Assembly: GCA_024640835.1 (NCBI GenBank)
Contig: JAHEEH010000011.1
Location: 2,915-13,115 of the forward strand
Reading direction: 5' to 3'
Length of the DNA: 10,201 nt
Source: Bacteroidota bacterium
GTDB lineage: Bacteria; Bacteroidota; Rhodothermia; Rhodothermales; UBA10348
A program made the position numbers and the translations under genes. Of this stretch, positions 1 through 6,183 are shown piece by piece. The notes under the pieces were generated by a model. It worked only from the letters and a program-made list of their open reading frames with translations, searched no databases and was not told where the DNA came from. Positions within the stretch are counted from its first letter, which is position 1. Every line of letters starts with the position of its first letter.

Positions 1-2
1 AG

Positions 3-83
3 ATTGCGCAGGTCGTGGAACGGAGCGGGAAGGGCAAGCTGGCGGATCTGCTCCGGGCGGGCGACACGTGGTTCGTCTCCTGA
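3..83 (+). CDS. C-terminal end of an unidentified protein (partial)
   Basis: The last 26 codons of a gene whose start lies outside the window; the frame ends with TGA at 81-83. The tail is charged and ends in the residues RAGDTWFVS. Almost every third base in this frame is G or C, as in the real genes of the window, and the other frames lack this pattern, so it is probably coding. I do not recognise the family. In many bacteria rho lies just upstream of rpmE, but this tail does not resemble a Rho C-terminus. A promoter-like site follows, so it probably ends its own transcription unit. Confidence 0.6.
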   Translation: MAQVVERSGKGKLADLLRAGDTWFVS

Positions 84-90
84 CCTCTGT

Positions 91-120
91 TTGGAAGTCG
101 TGAAGGCGGGATCGTATATT
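91..120 (+). promoter_or_regulatory. Candidate sigma70-type promoter for rpmE
   Basis: TTGGAA at 91-96 and TATATT at 115-120 are separated by 18 bases; the matches to the TTGACA and TATAAT consensus are 4/6 and 5/6. Transcription would begin near 127 and leave a leader of about 47 nt before the rpmE ATG. The motif CGTATATT covering the -10 box recurs upstream of pspA at 1865-1872. This is a prediction by eye. Confidence 0.5.
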
Positions 121-173
121 ATTCGGCTACGTTGCAACGCGCTGCCACCAGGCGCCCTTCCTTCCCGACAACC

Positions 174-401
174 ATGAAAAACGATCTGCATCCCGACTAC
201 CACTTCGTCACGGTGCAACTGGCGGATGGTACCGAGATCAAGATGCGCTCGACCATCGACGGCGATCAGCACACGTCGGAGGTCGATTCGACGAATCACC
301 CGTTCTACACGGGTCGTCGCCAGTACGTGGACACCGCGGGTCGCGTGGAGAAGTTCATGCGGCGCTACGGTCCCAAGGTGCCGAAGGAGTCCAACGAGTA
401 A
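174..401 (+). CDS. rpmE: Ribosomal protein bL31, zinc-free (cysteine-less) form
   Basis: A 75-residue protein of the large ribosomal subunit, which in the family binds near the central protuberance and bridges to the small subunit. The family pattern is clear: MKNDLHPDY at the start, RST at 25-27, HPFYTG at 42-47, and DTAGRVEKF at 53-61. It has no cysteine at all. The four zinc ligands of the classical form (around residues 16, 18, 38 and 41) are L, D, D and N, so it is a C-minus form that should work without zinc. The ATG at 174 gives the conserved N-terminus; an in-frame TTG at 132 would add 14 residues foreign to the family. No Shine-Dalgarno sequence is evident. It has a promoter-like site upstream and a hairpin after its stop, so it may be a single-gene unit. 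Confidence 0.95.
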   Translation: MKNDLHPDYHFVTVQLADGTEIKMRSTIDGDQHTSEVDSTNHPFYTGRRQYVDTAGRVEKFMRRYGPKVPKESNE

Positions 402-423
402 TGTGTGCCGCCTCGGCGGTCGG

Positions 424-464
424 GGAGGGCGGTCGGCGAGAGCGGACCGCCCTTCGTCGTTTCG
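424..464 (+). terminator. Candidate intrinsic terminator or attenuator after rpmE
   Basis: AGGGCGGTC (426-434) pairs perfectly with GACCGCCCT (445-453) around a 10-base loop. It can be extended by a G-U and a G-C pair (425/454 and 424/455). The 3' side runs into a modestly T-rich stretch, TTCGTCGTTTC. It lies between rpmE and the phosphorylase gene, where a terminator is expected. The T tract is poor, so partial read-through is possible. Confidence 0.5.
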
Positions 465-478
465 AGGCGAGCCAGTCC

Positions 479-487
479 AGGGGGTGA
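479..487 (+). promoter_or_regulatory. Ribosome binding site of the phosphorylase gene
   Basis: AGGGGGTGA lies 4 bases before the ATG at 492. It is one of the few good Shine-Dalgarno-like sites in the window, and it decides the start against the longer reading from 405, whose extra 29 residues do not match the family. Confidence 0.6.
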
Positions 488-491
488 AGCC

Positions 492-1823
492 ATGAATGTC
501 GTCGACGCCATCGTTCGAAAACGGAACGGCGAGACGCTGCCCGACGACCTGATCCGCGGGCTGGTCGACGGATACGTGGAAGGCGCGGTCGCCGACTACC
601 AGATGAGCGCCTTCCTCATGGCCGCGTTTCTGCGGGGACTCGACGGCGCCGAGACGGCGGCCCTGACGGACGCCATGCTGCGGTCGGGCACCGTGCTGGA
701 TTTCTCGGAGATTCCGGCGCCCAAGGTCGACAAGCATTCGACCGGCGGTGTGGGGGACAAGGTCTCGTTGGTGCTGGCTCCGCTCGCCGCCGCGTGCGGC
801 GTCGTCGTTCCGATGATCTCGGGTCGCGGTCTCGGCCATACGGGAGGCACCCTGGACAAACTCGAGTCCATTCCGGGCTTCCGCACCGACCTGGAGGAGC
901 CGGTCATGCATCGGCAGCTGGCCGAGCTGGGCGTGGTCATGGTGGGGCAGTCGGCGCGGATCGCGCCCGCCGATCGCGGCCTGTACGGGCTCCGCGACGT
1001 GACGGGCACGGTCGAATCCATCCCGCTCATCGCCGCGTCCATCATGAGCAAGAAGCTCGCGGCGGGTCTGGACGGGCTGGTGCTGGATGTGAAATATGGC
1101 AGCGGTGCCTTCATGCAGGACGAGGCGGACGCGCGGCGCCTTGCCGAGACGCTGGTCGGCGTCGGCGTCGCGAACGGCTGTCCGACCGTCGCGCTGCTGA
1201 CGTCCATGGACGTACCCCTCGGGCGCGCCGCCGGCAACTGGCCGGAGGTGGCCGAATCCATCCGGTGTCTGCGCGGGGAAGGCCCTCGCGACCTGGAGCG
1301 GCTGTCGGTCGAGCTCACGGCCGAGATGCTGGTGCTGGGCCGCCTGGAAGACGATATCGGCGCGGCGCGCTCGAGAGTGCGCCGCGCGATCGCGGACGGA
1401 TCGGCGATCGAGCGCTTCCGCCTGCTGGTGGAGGCCCAGGGCGGGGATCTCTCCGTCATCGACGATCCCGATATGCGTTCCGGCGCGGAACCGGTCTTCG
1501 ACGTGCGATCCGACGTGGCGGGGATCGTCCAGTCGATCGACGCACGGGAGATCGGGCTGGCGTGTGTCGCGATGGGGGCCGGACGGGCGCTGAAGGAGGA
1601 CGGCGTGGACCCCGTCGCGGGGATCACCCTCAACAAAACGGTCGGTGATCCCGTAGGACGGGGCGACGTCCTCGCCCGGCTGCACGGATCGGACCTCGAT
1701 CGCGTGCGGGGGGTGGCAGAACGGGTGGCATCGGCCTTCCGATGGGGCCCGGGCACTCCGTCGCAGCGGCCCCTGATCCTGGGCCGGTTCGCGGCGGGTT
1801 CCTGGTCGGCCGTCGGGGGCTGA
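492..1823 (+). CDS. deoA: Pyrimidine-nucleoside / thymidine phosphorylase
   Basis: A 443-residue enzyme that splits thymidine, and in the broader class uridine, with phosphate into the free base and (deoxy)ribose 1-phosphate, for salvage and catabolism in the cytosol. The N-terminal helical domain is followed by the phosphate-binding segment KHSTGGVGDK (81-90). The family signature SGRGLGHTGGTLDKLE is at 110-125. Base-binding residues R168, S183 and K187 sit in LYGLRD and SIMSKK. KYGSGAFM is at 201-208, and a C-terminal PYNP-type domain follows from about 345. The spacing of K81, S83, R168, S183 and K187 fits Geobacillus-type pyrimidine nucleoside phosphorylase, and the length is normal, so the enzyme looks intact. 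Sequence alone does not settle thymidine-only (deoA) versus broad (pdp) specificity, so the symbol is provisional. No other deo gene is adjacent. Confidence 0.93.
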   Translation: MNVVDAIVRKRNGETLPDDLIRGLVDGYVEGAVADYQMSAFLMAAFLRGLDGAETAALTDAMLRSGTVLDFSEIPAPKVDKHSTGGVGDKVSLVLAPLAAACGVVVPMISGRGLGHTGGTLDKLESIPGFRTDLEEPVMHRQLAELGVVMVGQSARIAPADRGLYGLRDVTGTVESIPLIAASIMSKKLAAGLDGLVLDVKYGSGAFMQDEADARRLAETLVGVGVANGCPTVALLTSMDVPLGRAAGNWPEVAESIRCLRGEGPRDLERLSVELTAEMLVLGRLEDDIGAARSRVRRAIADGSAIERFRLLVEAQGGDLSVIDDPDMRSGAEPVFDVRSDVAGIVQSIDAREIGLACVAMGAGRALKEDGVDPVAGITLNKTVGDPVGRGDVLARLHGSDLDRVRGVAERVASAFRWGPGTPSQRPLILGRFAAGSWSAVGG

Positions 1824-1847
1824 ACCGATGCGCACGGGCGCGCGTAT

Positions 1848-1872
1848 CCCTTCCGGGACCCTTCCGTATATT
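1848..1872 (+). promoter_or_regulatory. Candidate promoter with direct repeats upstream of pspA
   Basis: A TATATT box at 1867-1872 has the same CGTATATT context as the rpmE promoter. It is preceded by two copies of CCCTTCCG (1848-1855 and 1859-1866) spaced exactly 11 bases apart, about one helical turn. No good -35 hexamer is seen at the usual distance, which would fit activator dependence. No sigma54-type TGGCAC-N5-TTGC element, as drives psp in enterobacteria, is seen. Transcription from here would start near 1879, so the ATG at 1917 is the pspA start rather than the one at 1875. Confidence 0.4.
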
Positions 1873-1916
1873 GATTGAATACGGCCGAACCGCCGCAACG
1901 AAACGATCGAACCGTC

Positions 1917-2687
1917 ATGTCTCTCTGGGCCCGATTCAAACGACTCATGCGCTCCATCTTCGGGGGCGCGATATCCGCACTCGAGGATCCCAAGCTGATC
2001 CTGGAGCAGAATATCCGGGAGCTGAACGACCAGGTCCCGAAGATGAACGAGAACATCGCGACGGTGAAGGCCAACGTGATGCTTCTCCAGAAGGAGCTCC
2101 GGAAGTACGAGACGGAGATCGTGGACCTGACGTCCAAGATCAAGGCCGGCATCCAGGCGGGCCGCGACGATATCGCGGAATCGTACGCCCTGAGGCTGGA
2201 GACGGCGCGCGAAGCCATGGAGCGCACGCGCGAGCAACTGAAGTACGCGACCGCCGCCTATGACAAGGCCCTGCAGGTCAAGAAGGCCTTCATGCGCGAA
2301 AAGGAGCGCAAGATCGGCGAGGCCAAGGAGGCGCTTCGCGCGCACGAGCGGGCCAAGTGGCAGGCGAAGGTGGCCGACACACTCGAGAGCTTCGAGGTGG
2401 CCGGCATGGACGCCACGCACGACGAGATGCTCACGCGCATCCAGGAGCAGACGGCGAAGAACGAGGCCCGCATGGAGCTGGCGCTGGACTCCGTCGATAC
2501 GGAGGCCCTGAAGATCGAAGAGGACGCGCAGAAGATCCGTGCCTCGGAAATCGTGAAGCAGTTCAAGCTCGAGATGGGCGTGGGGGACACGTCCGGGGCC
2601 CAGGCGGAACCGTCCGTGGAACTTCCCGAGCGTGAGGCCGAGTCCGGCGGCAAGACCGTCGGGCGGCAGCGCACGTCGAACGACTGA
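1917..2687 (+). CDS. pspA: PspA/IM30 family membrane-stress protein
   Basis: A 256-residue member of the PspA/IM30/LiaH (ESCRT-III-like) family. These peripheral proteins bind the inner face of the membrane and polymerise into rods or rings that limit proton leakage and remodel lipid. The amphipathic N-terminal helix MSLWARFKRLMRSIFGGA is followed by the family hallmark ALEDPKLILEQNIREL (21-36). Long coiled-coil helices run to about residue 220, and a flexible acidic tail ends in GGKTVGRQRTSND. The ATG at 1917 gives the canonical start; the ATG at 1875 would add 14 residues and lies at the predicted transcription start. There is no evident Shine-Dalgarno site. It leads a five-gene run and is followed 5 bp later by a gene resembling its own C-terminal half. 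No pspF, pspB or pspC homologue is in the window, so its control is unknown. Confidence 0.93.
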   Translation: MSLWARFKRLMRSIFGGAISALEDPKLILEQNIRELNDQVPKMNENIATVKANVMLLQKELRKYETEIVDLTSKIKAGIQAGRDDIAESYALRLETAREAMERTREQLKYATAAYDKALQVKKAFMREKERKIGEAKEALRAHERAKWQAKVADTLESFEVAGMDATHDEMLTRIQEQTAKNEARMELALDSVDTEALKIEEDAQKIRASEIVKQFKLEMGVGDTSGAQAEPSVELPEREAESGGKTVGRQRTSND

Positions 2688-2692
2688 CCGGC

Positions 2693-3169
2693 ATGGCCGC
2701 AATGACCCCCGAGGAATACGAGCGGTTGAAGGAGGCCGAGAAGGAGCATCTGCGCAAGATGCGCCGGCTCAAGCAGGCCGTGCACGAGCTCGAGCGGCAG
2801 AAGAAGGTATCCAAGGCGGTCCGCGACATGACCGAGGAGCCGAGACGCCTGCTCGACGAGCAGGAGGAGCTCGTGGACCAGATCGCGATGGAGGCGGCGC
2901 AGAGCGAAGCCCGGCTGGACATCGCGCTCGAGGCCGCGGATGCCAAGGCGGTCGCCGAGCCCGAACGGATCAGCCCGGAGGAGGCCGACGAAGTGATTCG
3001 GCGGGAACGAGCCCGGGAGCTGGTGAGGCGAATGCAGGCCGAGGACGCGTCCGCGCCTGCAGCGTCCGCGGAGACCCCCGCGAAGGAGTCGGCGCCGAAG
3101 TCGGCCGACGGAGAGCAGGCTCCCCCCCCTCCGCGTCCGGAAAAGACCATCGGTCGAATGAAACCCTGA
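2693..3169 (+). CDS. Truncated PspA-like coiled-coil protein
   Basis: A 158-residue highly charged helical protein without signal peptide or TM segment. Residues 5-118 are predicted coiled coil; 119-150 is an Ala/Pro/Glu-rich linker; the end is KTIGRMKP. By eye it matches the C-terminal half of the preceding PspA: SEARLDIALEAADAKA (71-86) against NEARMELALDSVDTEA (PspA 182-197), with compatible heptads upstream, and both end in KT[IV]GR. It lacks the N-terminal membrane-binding helix and the ALEDP region, so it may co-assemble with or cap PspA rather than bind lipid itself; that is inference. The start is ATG 2693, 5 bp after pspA; ATG 2702 (MTPEEYERL) is equally possible. A run of eight C at 3122-3129 lies in its tail. 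No named family is recognised. Confidence 0.8.
   Translation: MAAMTPEEYERLKEAEKEHLRKMRRLKQAVHELERQKKVSKAVRDMTEEPRRLLDEQEELVDQIAMEAAQSEARLDIALEAADAKAVAEPERISPEEADEVIRRERARELVRRMQAEDASAPAASAETPAKESAPKSADGEQAPPPPRPEKTIGRMKP
3122..3129 (+). repeat. C8 homopolymer tract inside the PspA-like gene
   Basis: Eight consecutive C encode part of the PPPP run near the C-terminus. A -1 slip or a one-base insertion here would enter the frame of the next gene, which has no stop codon from 2632 to 4095, and would fuse the two proteins. It could be a slippage site, a sequencing-error hotspot or neither. Confidence 0.7.
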
Positions 3170-3170
3170 T

Positions 3171-3184
3171 CGGCCCCCGGGCCG
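3171..3184 (+). other. Short GC palindrome between two genes
   Basis: CGGCCC and GGGCCG flank two bases, so an RNA hairpin of about five G-C pairs with a 4-base loop can form immediately after the stop of the PspA-like gene. No T tract follows. It may act as an mRNA-stability element or weak attenuator within the operon, or simply reflect GC-rich composition. The rest of the 56-bp spacer (3170-3225) shows no clear promoter. Confidence 0.25.
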
Positions 3185-3225
3185 TATCGCGCCGGATCAC
3201 CGATCGGACGCGACCCGATTCCTCC

Positions 3226-4095
3226 ATGCCACAGCCGGAGATCAATTACTCCAAGGAGGCCTTCCTCCACCCCTGGAACCTCACGTTCCTGATCGTCTCC
3301 ATGCTGTCGGCTTTTGCCGTGAGCCTGACGGGATTCAGCTGGCCGTTCGAAACGGTCCTCATCTTCGCGGCGGCGGCCGAGCTCATCTACCTCGGGTACA
3401 TGCCGCGCCAGGAGCGCTTCCGCCTCGCGGTCCGCTCGCGGCGCGCGGAGGAACATGCGAAGCCGCCTTCTCAGAAGGAGATCTTCCAGCTCCTGACCAA
3501 GTACAGCCAACGTCGGTACGCCCGCCAGCGCAAGCTCGAAAAGGACATCCAGTCCAACTACCGCAAGCTCAGCTATGCCTCCCAGGGCATGCTGGACAGC
3601 CACCTGAAGAAGATCGACGGGCTCCTGGATTCGTACCTGAACCTCCTGTACCAGAAGGAGCGGTACGAGTACACGGCGAGCAACACCCGGGAAGGCGAGG
3701 TGGTGCGGGCCATCAAGGCGCTTCGGGAGGACATGGAGGATGACACGCCGCGGGTCCGGGCGATCAAGAAGCGGCGCATGCGCATTCTGGAATCGCGCCT
3801 GGAGCGGTCCAAGAAGAGCGCGGAGAACCTGCAGATCATCGAGGCGCAGCTCGAGACCATCGAAGACGTGGTGCTCTACATCCACGAGCAGTCCCTGACG
3901 CTGCGCAATCCCGAGGAAATCACGTTCCAGCTCGACACCCTTCTGTCCGAGGTCGAGGAGACGCAGGCTTCGGTCGAGGCCATCGAAGAAGTGTTCGCCA
4001 GTCCGGCGGACCTGCTCTCCGACGTCGAGGGCTTCGATCTGCCCGTCGAGGACTCCGAGTCCGCCGGCCGGGAGCGGGGTGCGGAGCGCTCGTAA
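3226..4095 (+). CDS. Two-TM coiled-coil membrane protein, function unknown
   Basis: A 289-residue protein of no family I recognise. After a short polar N-terminus (1-17) come two hydrophobic segments, about 18-37 (NLTFLIVSMLSAFAVSLTGF) and 40-58, with a short turn between them. The segment after TM2 is rich in Arg and Lys (RQERFRLAVRSRR), so by the positive-inside rule both ends should be cytoplasmic. The rest (about 84-258) is a long, highly charged helical region with heptad character, then an acidic tail. This is a hairpin anchor carrying a cytoplasmic coiled coil. Its place behind pspA and the PspA-like gene suggests a membrane docking partner for them, by analogy with PspB/PspC or LiaI; this is inference and there is no similarity to those proteins. 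The ATG at 3226 places the first TM normally; the frame is open upstream but overlaps the previous gene there. Confidence 0.85.
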   Translation: MPQPEINYSKEAFLHPWNLTFLIVSMLSAFAVSLTGFSWPFETVLIFAAAAELIYLGYMPRQERFRLAVRSRRAEEHAKPPSQKEIFQLLTKYSQRRYARQRKLEKDIQSNYRKLSYASQGMLDSHLKKIDGLLDSYLNLLYQKERYEYTASNTREGEVVRAIKALREDMEDDTPRVRAIKKRRMRILESRLERSKKSAENLQIIEAQLETIEDVVLYIHEQSLTLRNPEEITFQLDTLLSEVEETQASVEAIEEVFASPADLLSDVEGFDLPVEDSESAGRERGAERS

Positions 4096-4111
4096 CGAAC
4101 GTTTTGGTCGT

Positions 4112-4894
4112 ATGGTATTCGAGACGCTGCTTCTGGAGACCGGAGACGACGGCGTAGCCGTGGTTACGGTCAACCGACCAGACAAGCTCAACGCGCTGAA
4201 CGCGTCGGTTCTGGACGATCTCGACGCCTGCTTCGCGGCCCTGGAGGAGGATGACGCGGTGCGCGGCGTGCTCCTGACCGGGGCGGGCGGGAAGAGCTTC
4301 GTCGCCGGAGCGGACATTGCCCAGTTCACGGCGCTGGATTCGCCCGCCGCAACGGCATTCGCCCTCCGGGGCCAGAAGGTGTTCGACCGGATAGAGCGGT
4401 GCCGGAAGCCGGTCATCGCGGTCATCAACGGCTTCGCGCTCGGTGGAGGGTGCGAGCTCGCGCTGGCCTGTCACCTTCGGGTCGCCTCCTCGTCGGCCCG
4501 GATGGGTCAGCCGGAGGTCGGCCTCGGCCTGATTCCGGGGTACGGGGGAACGCAGAGGCTTCCGCGCATCGTGGGGAGGGGCATCGCCACCGAGATGATT
4601 CTCACGGGTGGCCAGGTGACCGCCGAGCGAGCCTTCGCCATCGGGCTCGTGAACCGGGTGTTCGAGCCGGATGATCTTATGGCCGAGGCGCGCGCCTTCC
4701 TGGGGACCATTCTCCGCCAGGCCCCGGTCGCCGTCGCCCTTTCGATGGAGGCCATCCGTGCCTCGGACCTGCTGCAGCCGGAAGGGATGGCCCGCGAGGC
4801 CGCGCTCTTCGGAGAGGCGTTCGCCACGGAGGACGTCCGCGAGGGCGTGGGCGCGTTCCTCGAGCGAAGGAAGCCGGCGTTCAAAGGCCGATAG
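4112..4894 (+). CDS. Enoyl-CoA hydratase/isomerase (crotonase) family protein
   Basis: A 260-residue crotonase-fold enzyme, the usual length for short-chain enoyl-CoA hydratases, which add water to trans-2-enoyl-CoA in fatty-acid beta-oxidation and related acyl-CoA routes. NRPDKLNALN (21-30) is the CoA-binding start. SFVAGADI (62-69) and FALGGGCELALAC (108-120) form the oxyanion hole. Both catalytic glutamates appear present: E115 in GGGCE and E135 in GQPEVGLGLIPGYGGTQRLPR. A true hydratase, including a crotonase-type enzyme, is therefore likely, but the exact substrate cannot be read from sequence. The ATG at 4112 gives the family N-terminus (MVFETLLLE); a GTG at 4079 would overlap the previous gene. 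The stop is 3 bp before the next start, so it is co-transcribed with the membrane genes around it. No thiolase or acyl-CoA dehydrogenase gene is nearby. Confidence 0.93.
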   Translation: MVFETLLLETGDDGVAVVTVNRPDKLNALNASVLDDLDACFAALEEDDAVRGVLLTGAGGKSFVAGADIAQFTALDSPAATAFALRGQKVFDRIERCRKPVIAVINGFALGGGCELALACHLRVASSSARMGQPEVGLGLIPGYGGTQRLPRIVGRGIATEMILTGGQVTAERAFAIGLVNRVFEPDDLMAEARAFLGTILRQAPVAVALSMEAIRASDLLQPEGMAREAALFGEAFATEDVREGVGAFLERRKPAFKGR

Positions 4895-4897
4895 AGG

Positions 4898-6175
4898 ATG
4901 CTGTATGCCTTCCTCATCCTCCTGACGCTGGTCCTGAGCGCCTTCTTTTCGGCCTCGGAGATCGCGTTCGTCACGGTCAACCGGCTCCGCGTCGAGGTCC
5001 TGGCGCGCCGCGGCGGTTTGGTGGGCCCCATCATCCAGCGGTTTCTGAAGGAGCCTGCGACGCTTCTCACGACAACGCTCGTGGGCAACAATCTCTCGCT
5101 CGTCATCTACTCGACCCTGCTTGCGGTATTCCTTCAGGATCCGCTGACCGTGTTTTTCAACGAGACGGTGGGCATGGGTCGACCGGGAGCCGAGGTGGCG
5201 ATTCTCCTGGTCCAGACCGTGGTGGGTGCGGCCGTCGTGCTCTTCATAGGGGAAATCATCCCGAAGTCGGTGGTTCGCGAGGTCGCGACGCGCGCCGTGT
5301 TCGCCCTCGCAGTGCCCCTGCGGGTCACGTACATCCTGCTCCTTCCGCTCATCAAGGTCGCCGAGTGGACGTCGAGCTTTCTCATCCGGTTCGTGCACGC
5401 GGACGCGTCCTCCTTCCAGCAGTTCATGCGGAGGGATTTCGAGCTGATGATCGAGGAATCGAAGAAGAGCGGCGAGCTCGACCTGGACGAGGACGAATCG
5501 GCGCTCCTCTCGAACGTGTTCGCCATGGGATCCATCCGCGTGAAGGAGTCGATGGTGCCGCGAACCGACATCGTGGCCGTCGAGGTGTCGAGCGACATCG
5601 AGGAGGTCCGGCAGGTGTTCGTGAAGTCGGGACACTCCAAGCTTCCGGTGTACCGGGACAACATCGACCGCATCGTGGGCATCGCGTTCGCGTACGACCT
5701 GTTCGACGAACCCGAGTCCCTGGAGGCCATGATGCGGTCCGTCCGCTTCGTGCCGGAGACCAAGCTCTCCAAGGACATGCTCCGGGAATTCCTGGCCTCG
5801 AACACGTCCATCGCGATCGTGATCGACGAGTACGGGGGCACCGCGGGCCTCGTGACCACGGAGGACCTGCTCGAGGAACTCTTCGGAGACATCCAGGACG
5901 AGTTCGACAAGGAGAACCTGGTGATCCGGCGCCTGGATGACGATACGGTCGTGATCTCGGGGCGAGTCGACGTCGACGAGCTCGAGGAGAAGGTGGGCTG
6001 GACGTTGCCGGAGGGGGATTACGAGACGGTGGCCGGCTACCTGCTGGACCGCCTGGGGACCATTCCGGCGGTGAGGGACGAGTACGTGGTGGATGGCATC
6101 CGCTTCACGATCCTCCAGGCGACGGCCACCCGGATCGAGCTGGTCCGTGCCCGGCGCGAGCCCGTGCAGGAGTGA
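4898..6175 (+). CDS. CNNM / CBS / CorC-HlyC domain membrane protein
   Basis: A 425-residue protein of the so-called hemolysin C (YfjD/TlyC/CorC-like) family. Members with the CNNM (DUF21) domain are linked to Mg2+ (and Co2+) export; a real haemolysin activity is not implied. The CNNM domain covers about 1-180, with family motifs LSAFFSASEIA (13-23), VGNN (62-65) and GEIIPKS (118-124) and about three to four hydrophobic segments. A CBS pair spans about 215-335, with MVPRTDIVAVE in the first and VIDEYGGTAGLVTTEDLLEELFGDI in the second; CBS pairs in this family bind adenine nucleotides. The CorC/transporter-associated domain runs about 340-420, with GDYETVAGYLLDRLGTIP. It starts 3 bp after the hydratase gene with GAGG almost touching the ATG. 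It is the last gene of the plus-strand operon, 6 bp from a convergent gene. Confidence 0.94.
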   Translation: MLYAFLILLTLVLSAFFSASEIAFVTVNRLRVEVLARRGGLVGPIIQRFLKEPATLLTTTLVGNNLSLVIYSTLLAVFLQDPLTVFFNETVGMGRPGAEVAILLVQTVVGAAVVLFIGEIIPKSVVREVATRAVFALAVPLRVTYILLLPLIKVAEWTSSFLIRFVHADASSFQQFMRRDFELMIEESKKSGELDLDEDESALLSNVFAMGSIRVKESMVPRTDIVAVEVSSDIEEVRQVFVKSGHSKLPVYRDNIDRIVGIAFAYDLFDEPESLEAMMRSVRFVPETKLSKDMLREFLASNTSIAIVIDEYGGTAGLVTTEDLLEELFGDIQDEFDKENLVIRRLDDDTVVISGRVDVDELEEKVGWTLPEGDYETVAGYLLDRLGTIPAVRDEYVVDGIRFTILQATATRIELVRARREPVQE

Positions 6176-6183
6176 GACCGGTC
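6176..6183. repeat. GACCGGTC palindrome at the convergent gene junction
   Basis: The 6 bp between the stops of the two convergent operons, plus two bases of the minus-strand stop codon, form a perfect 8-bp palindrome. It is too short and too compact for a stable RNA hairpin. An 8-bp palindrome in GC-rich DNA may be chance. Confidence 0.6.

Noticed and set aside
402..491. Possible zinc, Moco or other riboswitch between rpmE and the phosphorylase gene
   Set aside because: The 90-bp gap holds one simple hairpin and a ribosome binding site and no multi-stem conserved structure that I recognise.
596..2227. Minus-strand open frame (543 codons) opposite the phosphorylase
   Set aside because: It covers the conserved phosphorylase and the pspA start; the translation is Ser/Pro/Arg-rich and shows no family pattern.
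2632..3225. In-frame upstream extension of the two-TM protein to 2632
   Set aside because: It overlaps the whole PspA-like gene in another frame and gives an Arg/Gly/Ala-rich sequence; ATG 3226 puts the first TM segment near the N-terminus as expected.
2563..4428. Long minus-strand open frame (621 codons) opposite the pspA module
   Set aside because: It spans the ends and starts of several well-supported plus-strand genes and has the Ser/Arg-rich composition of an antisense shadow.
3920..5635. Long minus-strand open frame (571 codons) opposite the hydratase and CorC/HlyC-type genes
   Set aside because: Antisense to two conserved genes, with repeated charged residues and no recognisable motif.
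4898..6175. Reading the CorC/HlyC-domain gene as a haemolysin or virulence factor
   Set aside because: The CNNM-CBS-CorC architecture points to ion (Mg2+/Co2+) homeostasis; the haemolysin label is historical.
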